Below, one piece after another: positions 16,639-24,950 of a DNA stretch of 64,000 bases. Position numbers and translations under genes: made by a program. Within the stretch, counting starts at the first letter, position 1; every line of letters begins with the position of its first letter. Source of the stretch: Mycolicibacterium sp. MU0050 (GTDB lineage: Bacteria > Actinomycetota > Actinomycetes > Mycobacteriales > Mycobacteriaceae); contig NZ_OY726395.1 of NCBI RefSeq assembly GCF_963378085.1, positions 1,550,001 through 1,614,000 on the forward strand, written 5' to 3'. The notes below the pieces were generated by a model, which was not told where the DNA came from, made no database searches, and worked only from the letters and a program-made list of their open reading frames with translations.

Positions 16639-18097
16639 CCCTGACGTTCCGTGGCAGACCATCCCCGAGATGGTCCTCAGCGTCGGCGACCGCTTCGGAG
16701 ATTCCGAGGCGGTCGTCGACGGCCCGCTGCGGCTGAGCTTCACCGACCTGGTCGACCGCGTCCGACGCGCCGCCGGCGCCTTCCACCAGTGGGGCATCGG
16801 CAAGGGCGACCGGGTGGCCATCTGGGCGCCCAACTCCGCGGAGTGGATGATCGCGGCGTTCGGCCTACTGACCGCCGGCGGCGTGCTGGTCCCGGTCAAC
16901 ACCCGGTTCAAGGCCGACGAGGCCGCCGACATCATCACCCGCAGCGGGGCGCGCGCCGTGCTGGTCCAGCCCGGCTTTCTCGGCATGGACTTCACCGCTC
17001 CGGCCGGTGTCGACGTCATCGACCTCAAGTCCGGGTTCCTCACCGACGCGGCGCCGTTCGAGGCGCCGTCGCCGGACTGGATCTCCGGGGACGACATCGC
17101 CGACATCATCTACACGTCCGGCACCACCGGGCGCCCCAAGGGCGTGATGATGAACCACCGCCAGACGCTGCGGCTCTACGCCGAATGGTGCGACCTGGCC
17201 GACCTGCGCCCCGGCGACCGCTATCTGATCGTCAACCCGTTCTTCCACACCTTCGGCTACAAGGCCGGCGCCATCGCGGCCATGATCCGCGGTGCCACGG
17301 CGCTACCGGTGCCGGTCTTCGACGTCGACACTGTGGTGGATCTCATTGAGCGAGAACGCATCACGATGCTGCCCGGGCCGCCCACGCTCTATCACTCGCT
17401 GCTGGCGGTGCCGGACAAGAACAAGCTGGCGACGCTGCGCGCGGGGGTCACCGGGTCGGCCGACATCCCGGTGGAGTTGATCCGCCGCGTGCACGAGGAC
17501 CTGCCCTTCCAGACGCTGGCGACCGGCTACGGCCTGACCGAATGCGGCACGGCCACGCTGTCGCGGCCCGACGACTCCTTCGAGGACATCGCCACCACTG
17601 TCGGCGTGCCGTGCGACGGAATCGAGGTCCGCATCGCCGAGGATGGAGAGGTGTTGGTCCGCGGCTACAGCGTGATGCAGGGCTACCTCGACGATCCGGC
17701 GGCCACCGCCGAGGCGATCGACGCCGACGGCTGGCTGCACACCGGTGATCTGGGGGAGTTCACCGACGGCGGCCGGCTGCGGATCATCGGCCGCAAGAAG
17801 GACATGTTCATCGTCGGCGGGTTCAACGCGTATCCGGCCGAGATCGAGGGCTTCCTGCTGGAACATCCGGCGATCGCGCAGGCCGCCGTCATCGGCATCC
17901 CCGACGAGCGGATGGGTCAGGTGGGCAAGGCCTTTGTGGTCCGCAAGCCGGGGGACACGGCCGCGCTGTCGGAGGCGGAACTGATCTCGTGGAGCAAGCA
18001 ACGGATGGCCGGCTACAAGGTGCCCCGCGCCGTCGCCTTCGTCGACGCGTTGCCGCTGAACGCCAGCGGCAAGGTCATGAAGGACCAGTTGCGGTGA
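16622..18097 (+). CDS. FadD3-like acyl-CoA synthetase (AMP-binding)
   Basis: 491-residue ATP-dependent acyl-CoA ligase of the ANL superfamily. The phosphate loop is YTSGTTGRPKGV (about residue 164), the aromatic motif YGLTECGTA, the hinge GWLHTGDLG, and the catalytic lysine lies in LNASGKVMKDQL near the C-terminus. Sequence pattern around FFHTFGYKAG and LPGPPTLYHSLL resembles M. tuberculosis FadD3, the ligase for steroid-derived indane propionate. It would activate the substrate acid or a ring-cleavage acid with CoA. The ATG at 16622 lacks a Shine-Dalgarno and lies in a hairpin, so an alternative start is possible. Its stop overlaps the next start by four bases. Confidence 0.9.
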   Translation: MNPHTRPDVPWQTIPEMVLSVGDRFGDSEAVVDGPLRLSFTDLVDRVRRAAGAFHQWGIGKGDRVAIWAPNSAEWMIAAFGLLTAGGVLVPVNTRFKADEAADIITRSGARAVLVQPGFLGMDFTAPAGVDVIDLKSGFLTDAAPFEAPSPDWISGDDIADIIYTSGTTGRPKGVMMNHRQTLRLYAEWCDLADLRPGDRYLIVNPFFHTFGYKAGAIAAMIRGATALPVPVFDVDTVVDLIERERITMLPGPPTLYHSLLAVPDKNKLATLRAGVTGSADIPVELIRRVHEDLPFQTLATGYGLTECGTATLSRPDDSFEDIATTVGVPCDGIEVRIAEDGEVLVRGYSVMQGYLDDPAATAEAIDADGWLHTGDLGEFTDGGRLRIIGRKKDMFIVGGFNAYPAEIEGFLLEHPAIAQAAVIGIPDERMGQVGKAFVVRKPGDTAALSEAELISWSKQRMAGYKVPRAVAFVDALPLNASGKVMKDQLR

Positions 18098-18732
18098 AGA
18101 TCGCCGACGTCTATCGGCACTCGATGGTGATCGCGTCGGACTACCGAATTCCGGATCCCTCGCGGGTCTGGCCGCTGCTGGAACGGCGCAAGGACGCGCT
18201 GGCCGACATCGGCGCCCACCACGTGCTGATCTACCGGTCGCTCACCGAGCCGGGCCGGGTGCTGGTGATGATCGGGGTGCGCAGCCGGGAACCGGTCGTG
18301 GACCTGTTGCGCTCGCGGGTGTTCTTCGACTGGTTCGACGCCGTGGGGGTCGAAGACATCCCCGCGGTGTTCGCCGGCGAGATCATCGACCGCTACGAGC
18401 TGATCGAGCCCACCCGCGCCGACCCGCCGGGCGTGTTGGTGTCCGCGATCGTCTCGGTGGACGACGCCGGCTGGCTGCTCACCGAATTACATTCGGCCAA
18501 AACGACATTCCGCTCCGCCGGGGTGCGCAAGGTGTGGGTGTTCCAGGCCTTCGACGACTCGCGCGAGGTCATGATCCTGCAGGAACTCGACACCGAGGCC
18601 AACGCTCGACGCTGGATCAAGCAACACGACGCGGCCACCGATTGGATGGCGGATACCGGCGTGGGAGTGTATCCGCCGCTGTTCGTCGGTGAGTACGTGG
18701 AAATGCTCCGGATCAACGGAGGCGAAGGATGA
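18094..18732 (+). CDS. Conserved hypothetical protein with internal duplication
   Basis: 212-residue soluble protein starting at a GTG that overlaps the ligase stop (GTGA), so it is translationally coupled to it. No known family was recognised. Two similar segments are visible: WFDAVGVEDIPAVFAGEIID near residue 80 and WMADTGVGVYPPLFVGEYVE near residue 185. Each follows a beta-rich stretch (RVLVMIGVRS and EVMILQELD). This suggests two copies of a ferredoxin-like, antibiotic-monooxygenase-type alpha/beta barrel domain. No catalytic residues can be assigned. Position suggests a role in the same pathway as the ligase. Confidence 0.75.
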   Translation: MKIADVYRHSMVIASDYRIPDPSRVWPLLERRKDALADIGAHHVLIYRSLTEPGRVLVMIGVRSREPVVDLLRSRVFFDWFDAVGVEDIPAVFAGEIIDRYELIEPTRADPPGVLVSAIVSVDDAGWLLTELHSAKTTFRSAGVRKVWVFQAFDDSREVMILQELDTEANARRWIKQHDAATDWMADTGVGVYPPLFVGEYVEMLRINGGEG

Positions 18733-18766
18733 TCGCCGGCGGCGATCCTGGTGGGGACCATCCGTC

Positions 18767-18940
18767 ATGTACGTCTGCCTGTGTCGGGGCGTGACCAGCC
18801 GAACCGTCGCTGAAGCCGTCGCGGCGGGGGCGCGGACCGCCAACGCCGTCGCCGAGGCGTGCGGTGCCGGTGCCGAGTGCGCGCGCTGCCGCCGTTCGGT
18901 GCGCGCGATCATCGACGCCGCGGACACCGAAGCCCGCTAG
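18767..18940 (+). CDS. Bacterioferritin-associated ferredoxin-like (2Fe-2S) protein
   Basis: 57-residue Bfd-type iron-sulfur protein. Cysteines 4 and 6 (VCLC) plus 38 and 41 (CARC) match the CxC...CxxC ligand pattern; Cys32 is extra. Bfd normally passes electrons to bacterioferritin for iron release, but no bfr gene is in the window, so it may serve another electron-transfer partner, perhaps the island's oxygenases. The ATG follows GGTGGGGA at about 10 bases. It ends 41 bases from the convergent Mce-associated gene. Confidence 0.85.
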   Translation: MYVCLCRGVTSRTVAEAVAAGARTANAVAEACGAGAECARCRRSVRAIIDAADTEAR

Positions 18941-18981
18941 CGGCACGCATCGCGGCGCGGCCATGGCTCCGGCGCCGTGGG

Positions 18982-19689
18982 TCAGACCGGGTCGAACGCC
19001 GAGATCAGCCAGTTCCCGTCGACCTTGGTCATGGTGACCAGCACGCTGCTGGCGGCCATCGACGGGTCCGGCCGGTCGGCGCTGGTGGTGGTCTGATTGA
19101 CGAACAGCAGCACCTTCGCGGTGTCGGGATTCATCTCGGAGACGGCCGCGCGCACCACCTCCGCGGTGGTGGCCACCTTCTTCTCGTCGACGGCCTTGCG
19201 CACCACGTCATCGGTGAAAGTCGTGTAATAAGACAGGAAATCACCGGTCATGTGGGATTTCGCGGTGGCCAGATCGCCGTCCAGGTCCTCCGGCGAGTAC
19301 GTCAGCGCCGCGAGGGTTCCCGTCTTCGCGGCGTCGAGGACCTCGCTCTGAGCCGTGGCGCCGGTGAGTTGCGCGGGCCGATACTTGGTGAAGTACAGCC
19401 AGGCCGTCAGGGCCGCCGAGGCCACCAGCAGCACCGCAAGCGCGATCACCAGCAGCCGGGCGCCCTTGGCCTTCGGCACCGTCTTCTCCGCGCCGTTCCC
19501 GGTCGGTTCCTCGGCGGAGTCGGCCGCTTCGGTCGCCTCGCTGTCGGCCGGCTCGGTCGCCGCGGCGGCGGTGTCATCCGCTTCGGCTTCCGCCGCGTCG
19601 GCGGCCTCCGCCTCGGGCGAGCTGTCCGGCTCGGTGGAGGTGTCGGGATCTTCGGGCTGCTCGGCGGGCGATTTCTCGTCAGCGGTCAC
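18982..19689 (-). CDS. Mce-associated membrane protein
   Basis: 235-residue protein with a long acidic, Ala/Glu-rich cytoplasmic N-terminus (about residues 1-70), one transmembrane helix (LLVIALAVLLVASAALTAWL, about 79-98), and an extracytoplasmic domain ending NWLISAFDPV. This is the layout of Mce-associated (Mam) proteins such as Rv0177, thought to stabilise or assist Mce lipid importers. No mce operon is nearby; it belongs to an orphan pair with the gene upstream, which it overlaps by four bases. Function in lipid uptake is inferred from family only. Confidence 0.82.
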   Translation of the reverse strand: MTADEKSPAEQPEDPDTSTEPDSSPEAEAADAAEAEADDTAAAATEPADSEATEAADSAEEPTGNGAEKTVPKAKGARLLVIALAVLLVASAALTAWLYFTKYRPAQLTGATAQSEVLDAAKTGTLAALTYSPEDLDGDLATAKSHMTGDFLSYYTTFTDDVVRKAVDEKKVATTAEVVRAAVSEMNPDTAKVLLFVNQTTTSADRPDPSMAASSVLVTMTKVDGNWLISAFDPV

Positions 19690-20465
19690 GGTACGAACTC
19701 AACTTTCGACATTTTGACCTGTCCGTTGTCGCGCGCGACGTCGATGCTGAGCCGCCAGGCGCGCGGATTCTGTTCTGCACCGGCGGTATTGGTGACCTTG
19801 GAGGAGGCGGCAACCAGAACCGTCGCGGTGTCCTCGCCGGTCTTCTCGACGGCCGTGGCCCGCACGTCGGCCTCGGTGACCACCTTCGACTCGTTCATCA
19901 CGGTGAGGAAGTCGTCCTTGCTGGCCTCGAAGTCCGCGCGGAAGTCACCGGTGGTGCTGTCGATCAGGCGCTGCAGATCCGCCTCGCCCTGGTTGAAGTC
20001 CAGCGACATCAGGTTGATCACACCCTGCCGGGCCGCGGCGGCGTACTCGGCGTCGGTGGCCTGCCGGGCGGTTTCCTGCCGGCTGGTCCACAGCATGAAA
20101 CCGCTGGCGGCCAGCAGGCCGCAGATCGCGACGACGGCGGCCGCGACGGCCAGCACGGGCCAGGGCGGAATCCACCGGCGGCGCGACGCGGTGGGTGCGG
20201 CGTCGGCCGGGTACTCGACCGGTTCGGCGGCCTCGGGTTCGTCCGTCTCGGCCTCGACGATGGCTGCCTCGGGTTCGGCGGCTGTCTCGGGCTCGGCCGG
20301 CACGTCGGGCTCCGCCTCCGCCTGGGCGGCCTGCTCGGCGCGCAGCTTCGCGGCGCGAGCCCGGGCGGCGGCGGCCTCAGCCTCGGCCGCTTCGGCCTCC
20401 GCCTCGGCTTGCTCGGCGAGCGACAGCACCGCCTCGCGATCGTCGTTGGTCGAACTCGATGCCAT
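19686..20465 (-). CDS. Mce-associated membrane protein with coiled-coil N-terminus
   Basis: 259-residue protein. Residues about 8-50 are an alanine/glutamate-rich coiled coil, followed by an acidic proline-rich stretch, a single transmembrane helix (WPVLAVAAAVVAICGLLAAS, about 104-123), and an outer domain with EADLQRLIDSTTGDFRADF that is characteristic of Mam proteins. The ATG at 20465 has AGGAG six bases upstream; a GTG one codon earlier is also open. It is the first gene of the orphan Mam pair. The roughly 280 bases upstream hold no gene and presumably contain the promoter. Confidence 0.82.
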   Translation of the reverse strand: MASSSTNDDREAVLSLAEQAEAEAEAAEAEAAAARARAAKLRAEQAAQAEAEPDVPAEPETAAEPEAAIVEAETDEPEAAEPVEYPADAAPTASRRRWIPPWPVLAVAAAVVAICGLLAASGFMLWTSRQETARQATDAEYAAAARQGVINLMSLDFNQGEADLQRLIDSTTGDFRADFEASKDDFLTVMNESKVVTEADVRATAVEKTGEDTATVLVAASSKVTNTAGAEQNPRAWRLSIDVARDNGQVKMSKVEFVP

Positions 20466-20746
20466 CACTCTCCTGACGTTGACGGCCGCCTGCGTGCCTT
20501 GCGGTGTCTTCCCGTGCCGTCCTGGGTGAGAATGACGTTACTCCGCAAATCTGAATGCCCACCCTATCGCACCGGCGGTGCCGGCCCGATAACGATTTCA
20601 ACCAGCGGAAACGGGGTTTCCGATTTCCGGATATGGCAATCCGGATCAACGCCCGGAACCGGCCGCGGAGCTGCTCGGCGTCCGACCGCGGACCCCACCC
20701 GCGACGGGAAAACGCAGGATGACCATGACGGCCGAGGGCGCAAAAG

Positions 20747-21379
20747 TCAAGGTCTCGCCGGCGGCGCGGCACCGGCCATGGCGTCGGAGAACACCCCGAT
20801 CAAACCGAGCGGCAACCCGGCGTCGTCGAGCGGCCGTCCCGCCGCGTTGTGCAGCGCGCCGTCGCGCGCGAGCACCACCAGGCCGTGGGCCAGCGCCCAG
20901 CTCGCCAGTGCCAGGTCCGGTGTCCCGGACGGTTCGGCCGCGCTGGGTGCCACCTCGGCGGCCGCCGCGCTGAGCACGCCGAGGGCGCGTCGGCGGGCCG
21001 CGGTGAGCGTGGCGTCGTCGGGATGCAGTTCGGCGGGACGGAACATCAGGTCGAACAGGGCGGGGTGGCGGAGGCCGAAGCCGACGTAGGCCCGGCCGAG
21101 CGCGGCGAGTCGGGCCGCCGGGGTGTCGGCGCGGTCGAGTTCCTCGGCCGCGGACGTCAGCGCGGCGGTCAGGGCGTCGAAGCCCTCGGCGGCGACGGCG
21201 GTCAGCAGACCGCCGCGGTCGCCGAAGTGATGTTTGGGTGCGGCGTGCGAGACCCCGGCGCGGCGGGCGACGGCCCGCAGGCTGATGCCGGCCCGGCCGT
21301 GCTCGACCAGCTCGTCGTGGGCGGCGGACAGCAGGGCCTCGCGAACCTGGGGTCGCGGCGCGGGCTCCGGCGTGCTCAT
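20747..21379 (-). CDS. TetR/AcrR family transcriptional regulator
   Basis: 210-residue repressor-type protein. The helix-turn-helix is ISLRAVARRAGVSHAAPKHH near residues 33-52, followed by a C-terminal domain of the TetR_C_33 type (YVGFGLRHPALFDLMFRP). The start MSTPEPAPRP was chosen because the longer reading from 21415 would run through the operator palindrome. Two copies of TTGACAGTGTCAA lie between it and the divergent DUF1707 gene, pointing to control of both genes by this protein. Confidence 0.88.
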   Translation of the reverse strand: MSTPEPAPRPQVREALLSAAHDELVEHGRAGISLRAVARRAGVSHAAPKHHFGDRGGLLTAVAAEGFDALTAALTSAAEELDRADTPAARLAALGRAYVGFGLRHPALFDLMFRPAELHPDDATLTAARRRALGVLSAAAAEVAPSAAEPSGTPDLALASWALAHGLVVLARDGALHNAAGRPLDDAGLPLGLIGVFSDAMAGAAPPARP

Positions 21380-21401
21380 GGCCGGATTGTCGCCGCAAAC
21401 T

Positions 21402-21457
21402 CTTGACAGTGTCAAGCGGCGGTGCCACGCTGGAGGCGCTCAGGTTGACAGTGTCAA
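21402..21457 (+). promoter_or_regulatory. Twin operators TTGACAGTGTCAA
   Basis: A perfect palindrome TTGACA-G-TGTCAA occurs at 21403-21415 (extended to CTTGACAGTGTCAAG) and again at 21445-21457. Their centres are 42 bp apart, four helical turns, so two dimers would sit on the same face. They lie between divergent TetR and DUF1707 genes. The TTGACA half also resembles a -35 element, which fits repression by promoter occlusion. Confidence 0.75.
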
Positions 21458-21471
21458 GAGAAGGGGGCGTC

Positions 21472-21894
21472 ATGACTCATCCCGTCGCCGCGCGACCCGT
21501 CCGGGTGGGCGACCGCGAACGCGAGCGGTGCGCCGAGCGCCTCGGTCAGGCCATGTCGCAGGGGTACCTCACGCTGGGAGAGTACGAACAACGGGCGGCG
21601 CAGGCCTTCGCCGCCGACACCGCCGACGAACTGCGGCGGGTGACGGCCGATCTGCCGATGGGCCTGATCGCCGGCAACGACCCGGCGGCGCGCCACCACC
21701 GTCGGGCGGCGGCCCGCCGCGGCGTCGGCTGGCACCTCGCCGCCTACGCGACCATGGTGGCCATCTGCCTGAGCGTCTGGCTGGCCGTCGGTCTGACCGC
21801 GGGGGCGTGGTACTTCTGGCCCGTCTGGCCGATGCTCGGCGGCGCCATCGGCGTGGTCTCGCACGCGTTGCCGGTGCGACTGTGCGTGCGGTGA
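21472..21894 (+). CDS. DUF1707 and 2TM domain protein
   Basis: 140-residue small membrane protein. The N-terminus VRVGDRERERCAERLGQA, with a later GYLTLGEYEQRA, is the DUF1707 (SHOCT-like) signature, followed by a basic linker and two hydrophobic helices at about residues 86-108 and 112-132. GAAGGGGGC precedes the ATG. The twin TetR operators lie immediately upstream, so expression is probably induced when the divergent repressor is released. Molecular function is unknown. Only four bases separate it from the convergent aminotransferase. Confidence 0.8.
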   Translation: MTHPVAARPVRVGDRERERCAERLGQAMSQGYLTLGEYEQRAAQAFAADTADELRRVTADLPMGLIAGNDPAARHHRRAAARRGVGWHLAAYATMVAICLSVWLAVGLTAGAWYFWPVWPMLGGAIGVVSHALPVRLCVR

Positions 21895-21898
21895 GGTC

Positions 21899-23278
21899 CT
21901 AGCTGGTGTGGCCGTCGGCGACGGTCAGCGCGTCGTCGAGGATCCGCAGTCCCTCGGCCACCTCGTCGTCACTGACGTTGCACGGCGGCACGGCGTGGAT
22001 GCGGTTGTAGTTGGCGAACGGCAGCAGACCGCCGGACTTGCAGGCCGCCAGCGTGGCCGCCATGGCGGGGCTGGAGCCGCCGTAGGGGGCCAGCGGTTCG
22101 CGGGTCTCCCGGTTGGTCACCAGCTCGATGGCCCAGAACACGCCCAGTCCGCGGACCTCGCCGACGCTGCGGTGTTTGGCCGCCAGTTCGCGCAGGCCCG
22201 GCCCGAGCACCTGCTCGCCGATCCGGGCCGCGTTGGCCACCATGCCCTCGTCCTCCATGGCGTTGATGGTCGCCACGGCGGCGGCGCACGCCAGCGGGTG
22301 TCCCGAGTAGGTGAGGCCGCCCGGGTAGGCCCGCTCGGCGAAGGTGGCGGCGATCGCCTCGTTGATCGCCACGCCTCCGAGGGGCACGTAGCCGGAGTTG
22401 ACGCCCTTGGCGAAGGTGATCAGATCCGGCACCACGTCGAAGTTCTGGATGGCGAACCACTTGCCCGTGCGGCCGAATCCGGCCATCACCTCGTCGGCGA
22501 TGAAGACGATGCCGTGGCGGTCGCAGATCTCGCGCACCCCGGCCATATATCCCGGCGGCGGGACCATGATGCCGGCGGTGCCGGGCACCGATTCCAGGAT
22601 GATGGCCGCAATGGTGTCCGGGCCCTCCATGGCGATCAGCCGGTCGAGGTACTCCAGGGCGCGCTGGGATTCCTGCTCCTCGGTCTCGGCATGGAACGAC
22701 GAGCGATACAGGAACGGCCCGTTGAAGTGCACGACGCCGCTGGTGCCGAAGTCGTTCGGCCAGCGCCGGGTGTCACCGGTGAGGTTGACCGCGGTGTCGG
22801 TGCCGCCATGGTACGAGCGGTAGCGCGAAAGCACCTTGTGGCGGCCGGTGTGCAGGCGCGCCATCCGCACCGCGTGCTCGACGGCGTCGGCGCCGGCGTT
22901 GGTGAAGAACACCTTGTTCAGGTCCCCGGGGGTGCGCTCGGCGATCAACCGGGCGGCCTCCGAGCGGGCGTCGTTGACGTGGGACGGGGCGATGGTGCAC
23001 AGCTTGGCGGCCTGCTCGGCGATGGCGGCGACCACCTTGGGGTGCTGGTGGCCGATGTTGGTGTTGACCATCTGCGAGCTGAAGTCCAGCAGCCGGTTGC
23101 CCTCGCCGTCCCAGACGTAGGAGCCCTCGGCGGCCAGCACCGTCATCGGCGCGAGCTTGGCCTGGGCCGACCACGAATGGAATACGTGCGCGCGGTCCAG
23201 CTCATAGGCCCGCTTGCCCGCCGCGATCGCGGACTCGAGGTCCTGCCCACCGGGCAGCTGGGAGGTGGTCGCAGTCAT
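21899..23278 (-). CDS. Class III (PLP-dependent) aminotransferase
   Basis: 459-residue omega-aminotransferase. The PLP lysine is Lys291 in LITFAKGVNSGY, the pyridine-nitrogen Asp lies in IVFIADEVMAGFGRTG, and the phosphate-contact glycines in FFTNAGADAVEHAVRMAR. The ATG follows AGGAG by seven bases. It sits downstream of methylmalonate-semialdehyde dehydrogenase, so the pair probably converts a beta- or omega-amino acid such as beta-alanine, beta-aminoisobutyrate or GABA to a semialdehyde and then to an acyl-CoA. A PucR-type activator is divergent from the pair, consistent with pyrimidine or amine catabolism. The precise amino donor is not determined. Confidence 0.88.
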   Translation of the reverse strand: MTATTSQLPGGQDLESAIAAGKRAYELDRAHVFHSWSAQAKLAPMTVLAAEGSYVWDGEGNRLLDFSSQMVNTNIGHQHPKVVAAIAEQAAKLCTIAPSHVNDARSEAARLIAERTPGDLNKVFFTNAGADAVEHAVRMARLHTGRHKVLSRYRSYHGGTDTAVNLTGDTRRWPNDFGTSGVVHFNGPFLYRSSFHAETEEQESQRALEYLDRLIAMEGPDTIAAIILESVPGTAGIMVPPPGYMAGVREICDRHGIVFIADEVMAGFGRTGKWFAIQNFDVVPDLITFAKGVNSGYVPLGGVAINEAIAATFAERAYPGGLTYSGHPLACAAAVATINAMEDEGMVANAARIGEQVLGPGLRELAAKHRSVGEVRGLGVFWAIELVTNRETREPLAPYGGSSPAMAATLAACKSGGLLPFANYNRIHAVPPCNVSDDEVAEGLRILDDALTVADGHTS

Positions 23279-23370
23279 GAGCGCTCCTAGAAAAGAAGGG
23301 ATCACCGCGACTGTAGTCGCCGCGCGGTCCACTCGGGATCGCGCGCCGACCGCCGCCGCGGCGCGGGACG

Positions 23371-24870
23371 TCAGTCGTTCTGGGGGAAGCCGAGATTGAT
23401 GCCGCCGTGGGTGGGGTCCTGCCAGCGGGTGGTGACGACCTTGCCCCGGGTGAAGAAGTGCACCCCCTCGGTGCCGTGGGCGTGGGTGTCGCCGAACAGT
23501 GAGCTGCGCCAGCCGCCGAAGCTGTAGTACGCGGTCGGGACCGGGATCGGGACGTTGATGCCGACCATGCCGACCTCGACCTCGTTCTGGAAGCGCCGGG
23601 CCGCGCCGCCGTCGTTGGTGAAGATCGCCGTGCCGTTGCCGAACGGGCCGGAATTGACCAGCTCGAGGGCCTCGTCGTAGGTGTCCACCCGCAGCACCGA
23701 GAGCACCGGGCCGAAGATCTCGTCGGTGTAGACGCTCATCTGCGGGGTGACGTGGTCCAGCAGGGTCGGACCGAGCCAGAACCCCTCGTCGGCGCCGTCG
23801 GGGGTCACGGTGCGTCCGTCGACGACGACCTTGGCCCCGTCGGCCTCGCCGGCATCGACGTAGGACGACACGCGGTCGCGGTGCGCCCTGGTCACCAGCG
23901 GGCCCATGTCGGAGTCCCGGGTGCCGTCGCCGGTCTTGAGGGTGTGTGCGCGCTCGGCGATCTTGGCGACGAGTTCGTCGGCGATGGGTCCGACGGCCAC
24001 GCAGGCGGAGATCGCCATGCAGCGCTCGCCGGCCGAGCCGAAGCCCGCGTTGATCATCGCGTCGGCGGCCAGATCCAGGTCCGCGTCGGGCAGGATCACC
24101 GCGTGGTTCTTCGCGCCGCCGAGGGCCTGGACGCGCTTGCCGTGCGCGGTGCCGGTGGCGTACACGTACTGCGCGATCGGGGTGGAGCCCACGAAGGACA
24201 CCGCCTTGACGCCGCGATTGGTGAGCAGCTCGTCGACCGCGACCTTGTCGCCCTGCAGGACGTTGAACACTCCGGCGGGAAGGCCGGCCTCGGCCCACAG
24301 CTCGGCCATCCACAGCGCGGCCGACGGGTCCTTCTCGGACGGCTTGAGCACCACGGTGTTGCCGGCGGCGATCGCGATGGGGAAGAACCACATGGGCACC
24401 ATGGCCGGGAAATTGAACGGGGCGATCACACCGACCACGCCGAGCGGCTGGCGGATCGAGGCGACGTCGACGTTGGTCGATGCGTTCTCCGACATGCTGC
24501 CCTTGAGCAGGTGCGGTATGCCGCAGGCGAATTCGACCACTTCCTGGCCGCGGCTCACCTCGCCGAGCGCATCCGAGAGCACCTTGCCGTGTTCGGCGGT
24601 GATGATCGCGGCGAGTTCGGCCTTGCGGGCGTTGAGCAGCTCGCGGAAGTTGAACAGGATTGCCGTCCGCTTGGCCAGCGAGGTGTCGCGCCACGCCGGG
24701 TAGGCCGCCGCGGCGGCGTCGATCACCGCACGGGCATCCTCGGCCGTGGCCAACGCGACCTCGCCGGTCACGACCCCGGTGGCCGGGTTGGTCACCGGGG
24801 CGGTGCGTTCGCTGTTGCCGGCGAAGCTCTTGCCGTCCGCCCAATGTCCGATGGTCTGGGTGCTCGTCAT
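23371..24870 (-). CDS. mmsA: CoA-acylating methylmalonate-semialdehyde dehydrogenase
   Basis: 499-residue aldehyde dehydrogenase. The nucleophile is Cys284 in GSAGERCMA, and the segment LGGAKNHAVI replaces the general-base Glu of ordinary aldehyde dehydrogenases, a change typical of the CoA-dependent MMSDH group. It would oxidise methylmalonate or malonate semialdehyde to propionyl- or acetyl-CoA with NAD and CoA, losing CO2. The start MTSTQTIGHW was preferred over an upstream in-frame ATG at 24951 that would overlap the regulator. It is the first gene of the operon with the class III aminotransferase. Confidence 0.9.
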   Translation of the reverse strand: MTSTQTIGHWADGKSFAGNSERTAPVTNPATGVVTGEVALATAEDARAVIDAAAAAYPAWRDTSLAKRTAILFNFRELLNARKAELAAIITAEHGKVLSDALGEVSRGQEVVEFACGIPHLLKGSMSENASTNVDVASIRQPLGVVGVIAPFNFPAMVPMWFFPIAIAAGNTVVLKPSEKDPSAALWMAELWAEAGLPAGVFNVLQGDKVAVDELLTNRGVKAVSFVGSTPIAQYVYATGTAHGKRVQALGGAKNHAVILPDADLDLAADAMINAGFGSAGERCMAISACVAVGPIADELVAKIAERAHTLKTGDGTRDSDMGPLVTRAHRDRVSSYVDAGEADGAKVVVDGRTVTPDGADEGFWLGPTLLDHVTPQMSVYTDEIFGPVLSVLRVDTYDEALELVNSGPFGNGTAIFTNDGGAARRFQNEVEVGMVGINVPIPVPTAYYSFGGWRSSLFGDTHAHGTEGVHFFTRGKVVTTRWQDPTHGGINLGFPQND

Positions 24871-24903
24871 GCTGCGAGTCTGGGCCGAAAACACCGGATA
24901 CCG

Positions 24904-24929
24904 CCTCGACGTTCCGTAACGGTTCGAGG
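24904..24929 (+). promoter_or_regulatory. Palindromic operator candidate between mmsA and PucR gene
   Basis: CCTCGA at 24904-24909 pairs with TCGAGG at 24924-24929, enclosing a second palindrome CGTTCCGTAACG at 24910-24921. It lies in the 80-bp gap between the two divergent genes, and its right end merges with the GAGGAG ribosome site of the regulator. A PucR-family protein is expected to bind here and control both directions. Confidence 0.6.
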
Positions 24930-24950
24930 AGATTGATTTACATTGTGTCA

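Noticed and set aside
20466..20746. GAGAAT half-site near 20528 as a further copy of the island operator
   Set aside because: Only a single half-site with no inverted partner, in front of unrelated Mce-associated genes.
23279..24844. Upstream extension of the aminotransferase reading frame to 981 codons
   Set aside because: The extension runs through mmsA out of frame and is Arg/Gly/Pro-rich; the ATG at 23278 has AGGAG and the correct family start.
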